From positions 1-23,023 of the forward strand of contig DAML01000031.1 of NCBI GenBank assembly GCA_002497075.1: 23,023 nucleotides of DNA. Reading direction: 5' to 3'. The translations under genes and the position numbers were made by a program. A model generated the notes under the pieces. The model was not told where the DNA came from. It made no database searches and saw nothing but the letters and a program-made list of their open reading frames with translations. The stretch comes from Methanomassiliicoccaceae archaeon UBA472. Lineage in GTDB: Archaea > Thermoplasmatota > Thermoplasmata > Methanomassiliicoccales > UBA472. Below, one piece after another: positions 21,529-23,023 of this stretch; within the stretch, counting starts at the first letter, position 1, and each line of letters starts with the position of its first letter.

Positions 21529-22848
21529 CTACTTCTTCCGGATGAGGAACACCGCAGCGACCACGACCACTACGATCACGGCCACCAGGATGATGCCCAG
21601 GTAAGGCGGGTCGGTGAAGAAGCCGAGCATTCCGCCCTCTTCATCAACCTCGCCCTGGCGCTCGGATATCTCCGCAATGTTGTCCTCGGCGACGTCCGGG
21701 TCGACCGCGGCCATGGTGGTCATGTCAGCGTTCACTATTCCGGACGGCAGTCCCATCTCATCGGCGTCCATGGCGAAGGAGGCCATGAAGCCCACCTCGT
21801 CAGAGTAGTAGAACATGACGGGGGAGTCCATAGATCCAAGCCTGATCTCGTATACAGCTATTTCACCGTAGAACTCGTCATTGAGCACGAAGTAGTCGGT
21901 GCAGAACAGATGCATGTCGATCTCCTCAGGGGTGGTGAAAGGCTCGATAACACCGTTGTCGAACGGGACCGCGCCCATGTCGCCGATCTCCTCGAACACT
22001 ATCGGGAAATCGGAGATGCCGGTCGTTTCAACGAACTCCTCGGAGAATATCTCTTCCTCCATCTCTTCAGGCAGGCCCTGGATGTCCAGGAATCCGGTCA
22101 GGTGACCGCTGAAGGAGGCCGTGAAGTTGGACCACCACATGTCGTTAACGGACAGCGGGAAGTCGTAGAGGTTCAGACCGGGGTTGAACTCCAGGATCAT
22201 GTCGAAGTTGACCTCTAGCTGGCCGGAGACATCGTAATCCTCGTACCATATCGTCTCGGTGCTGTTCATCCAGTCATCATCGGACTGGGGCAGGTTGTTC
22301 GCCACGAAATCGACATCAGCACGGAGTTTGGCGTCAACGGCAATGGACTTGATGGCCATGGTTTCCTTGTCGTAGGTGACCTCCACGTTCACGACCAGAG
22401 AAACATCAACACCTGCGTCAGCATCGACGGTGATCAGGGCGGTGTCTGGATCGTCTGAATAGTTATAGGTGCCCGCCAAGGGTAGGTCAGCGGTTATGGA
22501 TACCGCTGCGTCCAGAGTGACCTTAGTGGCCATGTCCATATCCATGACGTACTCGTCTGCGGTTACCTCGGTGACCTCGAACAGCATCCAGAACTCGGTG
22601 CCGCCGCTCACGCTCATCTCGTTGACCTCGTCGACCTCATCGGTCATCTCCAACATGTTGGTCAGGTTGGTCAGTATCTCGTCGAACTCAGCGCCGACAT
22701 CGGTGTCCGCCCCGAAGCCCCATCGGTCCCCCTCGTTCCATTCCGGAGCCTCTGCTGTCGGAGTGAAAGCTAACGCGGGAACCGCCAAGGAGCTCAGAAG
22801 GAACACGAACATCAAAGCGCTGAACAATGCGCCATACGATTTTTTCAT
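21529..22848 (-). CDS. Secreted, membrane-anchored acidic protein, function unknown
   Basis: This 439-residue protein has a clear signal peptide (MKKSYGALFSALMFVFLL, cut after PALA near residue 27) and one C-terminal membrane helix (YLGIILVAVIVVVVVAAVFLI) followed by RKK. The body is rich in aspartate and glutamate and in beta-type stretches, opening with APEWNEGDRWGFGADTDV. I do not recognise a catalytic motif. The layout matches the propeller/Fn3 protein at 8719-11451: signal, extracellular body, single anchor, short basic tail. Both probably coat the cell. GGTGG lies eight to nine bases before the ATG at 22848, which is preferred over the GTG at 22860. A TATA-like ATTTTTAATA (22894-22903) lies upstream. 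Confidence 0.82.
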   Translation of the reverse strand: MKKSYGALFSALMFVFLLSSLAVPALAFTPTAEAPEWNEGDRWGFGADTDVGAEFDEILTNLTNMLEMTDEVDEVNEMSVSGGTEFWMLFEVTEVTADEYVMDMDMATKVTLDAAVSITADLPLAGTYNYSDDPDTALITVDADAGVDVSLVVNVEVTYDKETMAIKSIAVDAKLRADVDFVANNLPQSDDDWMNSTETIWYEDYDVSGQLEVNFDMILEFNPGLNLYDFPLSVNDMWWSNFTASFSGHLTGFLDIQGLPEEMEEEIFSEEFVETTGISDFPIVFEEIGDMGAVPFDNGVIEPFTTPEEIDMHLFCTDYFVLNDEFYGEIAVYEIRLGSMDSPVMFYYSDEVGFMASFAMDADEMGLPSGIVNADMTTMAAVDPDVAEDNIAEISERQGEVDEEGGMLGFFTDPPYLGIILVAVIVVVVVAAVFLIRKK

Positions 22849-22973
22849 GTCACATCCCACCAGATCGGTTGGTCATCGAATTGATTGGTTCGCTATTAAA
22901 AATATTGCGCACCAGATTATCAAAATGAGAAAATTGAAAAGGATTTGGGAAATCGTTTAGGTGGTCAGGATGT

Positions 22974-23023
22974 TTACATCATCCCGGGCATGCCCATGCC
23001 GCCCATTCCACCCATGCCGCCCA
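22974..23023 (-). CDS. Chaperonin (thermosome or GroEL) C-terminal tail, partial
   Basis: The minus strand reads GGMGGMGGMGMPGMM followed by TAA. Glycine/methionine-rich tails of this kind end group II (thermosome) and group I (GroEL) chaperonins, where they fill the folding cavity. Only 15 residues are in the window, so the class cannot be decided. In an archaeon the thermosome is the first guess, though some archaea carry GroEL. An SRP54-type GGM tail is a less likely alternative. A T-rich stretch (TTTTCAATTTTCTCATTTTG, near 22919-22938) probably ends the transcript. Confidence 0.7.
   Translation of the reverse strand, partial: GGMGGMGGMGMPGMM

Overview
The window looks like uncultured archaeal DNA carrying a short stretch of bacterial sequence at its left end. 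From about 2.3 kb rightward the genes are archaeal: the large subunit of replication factor C ending in a PCNA-binding motif, the wyosine enzyme Taw1, GGTGA-type ribosome sites, TATA boxes about 25 bases ahead of leaderless or near-leaderless starts, and frequent ATA, AGG, AAG and GAG codons. GC-rich genes separated by very AT-rich spacers and the gene content suggest the Thermoplasmata, possibly Methanomassiliicoccales-like. This is inference, because no rRNA or methanogenesis gene lies in the window.

Layout. (1) 1-2253: the end of a bacterial cyclic-di-GMP phosphodiesterase (EAL domain), then an acyl-CoA synthetase with a sigma70-like promoter. Codon use inside the synthetase changes near base 1800-1845, so the bacterial/archaeal join may lie inside this gene (assembly chimera or natural mosaic). 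(2) 2309-4199: a compact locus of a small protein, a kinase-like protein, an unknown protein and a second small protein that is a paralogue of the first. (3) 4327-6275: a six-helix membrane protein and an alpha/beta hydrolase. (4) 6263-8633: an rfcL-taw1 operon on the minus strand. (5) 8719-11451: a large surface protein with 14 propeller-type repeats, two Fn3 domains and a C-terminal anchor. (6) 11.45-17.37 kb: genes separated by AT-rich islands: a cytoplasmic FAS1 protein, ferritin, an orphan 48-residue ribbon-helix-helix protein, a short proline dehydrogenase, a small six-helix membrane protein and a tandem pair of serine recombinases. (7) 17371-22848: a DUF2124-like protein, a two-gene ABC exporter, an aldehyde dehydrogenase, a flavodoxin-like protein and a second anchored surface protein. 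(8) The right edge holds the GGM-rich tail of a chaperonin.

How the genes work together. Replication and tRNA modification (rfcL, taw1) share one transcript. Proline dehydrogenase and the aldehyde dehydrogenase could form a proline-degrading pair, although they lie 5 kb apart and the dehydrogenase substrate is unproven. Ferritin stores iron. The two anchored proteins probably belong to the cell envelope. The recombinase pair and AT-rich islands mark 11-17 kb as the most mobile-looking part. The best candidates for something undescribed are the kinase/twin-small-protein locus and the paired short serine recombinases.
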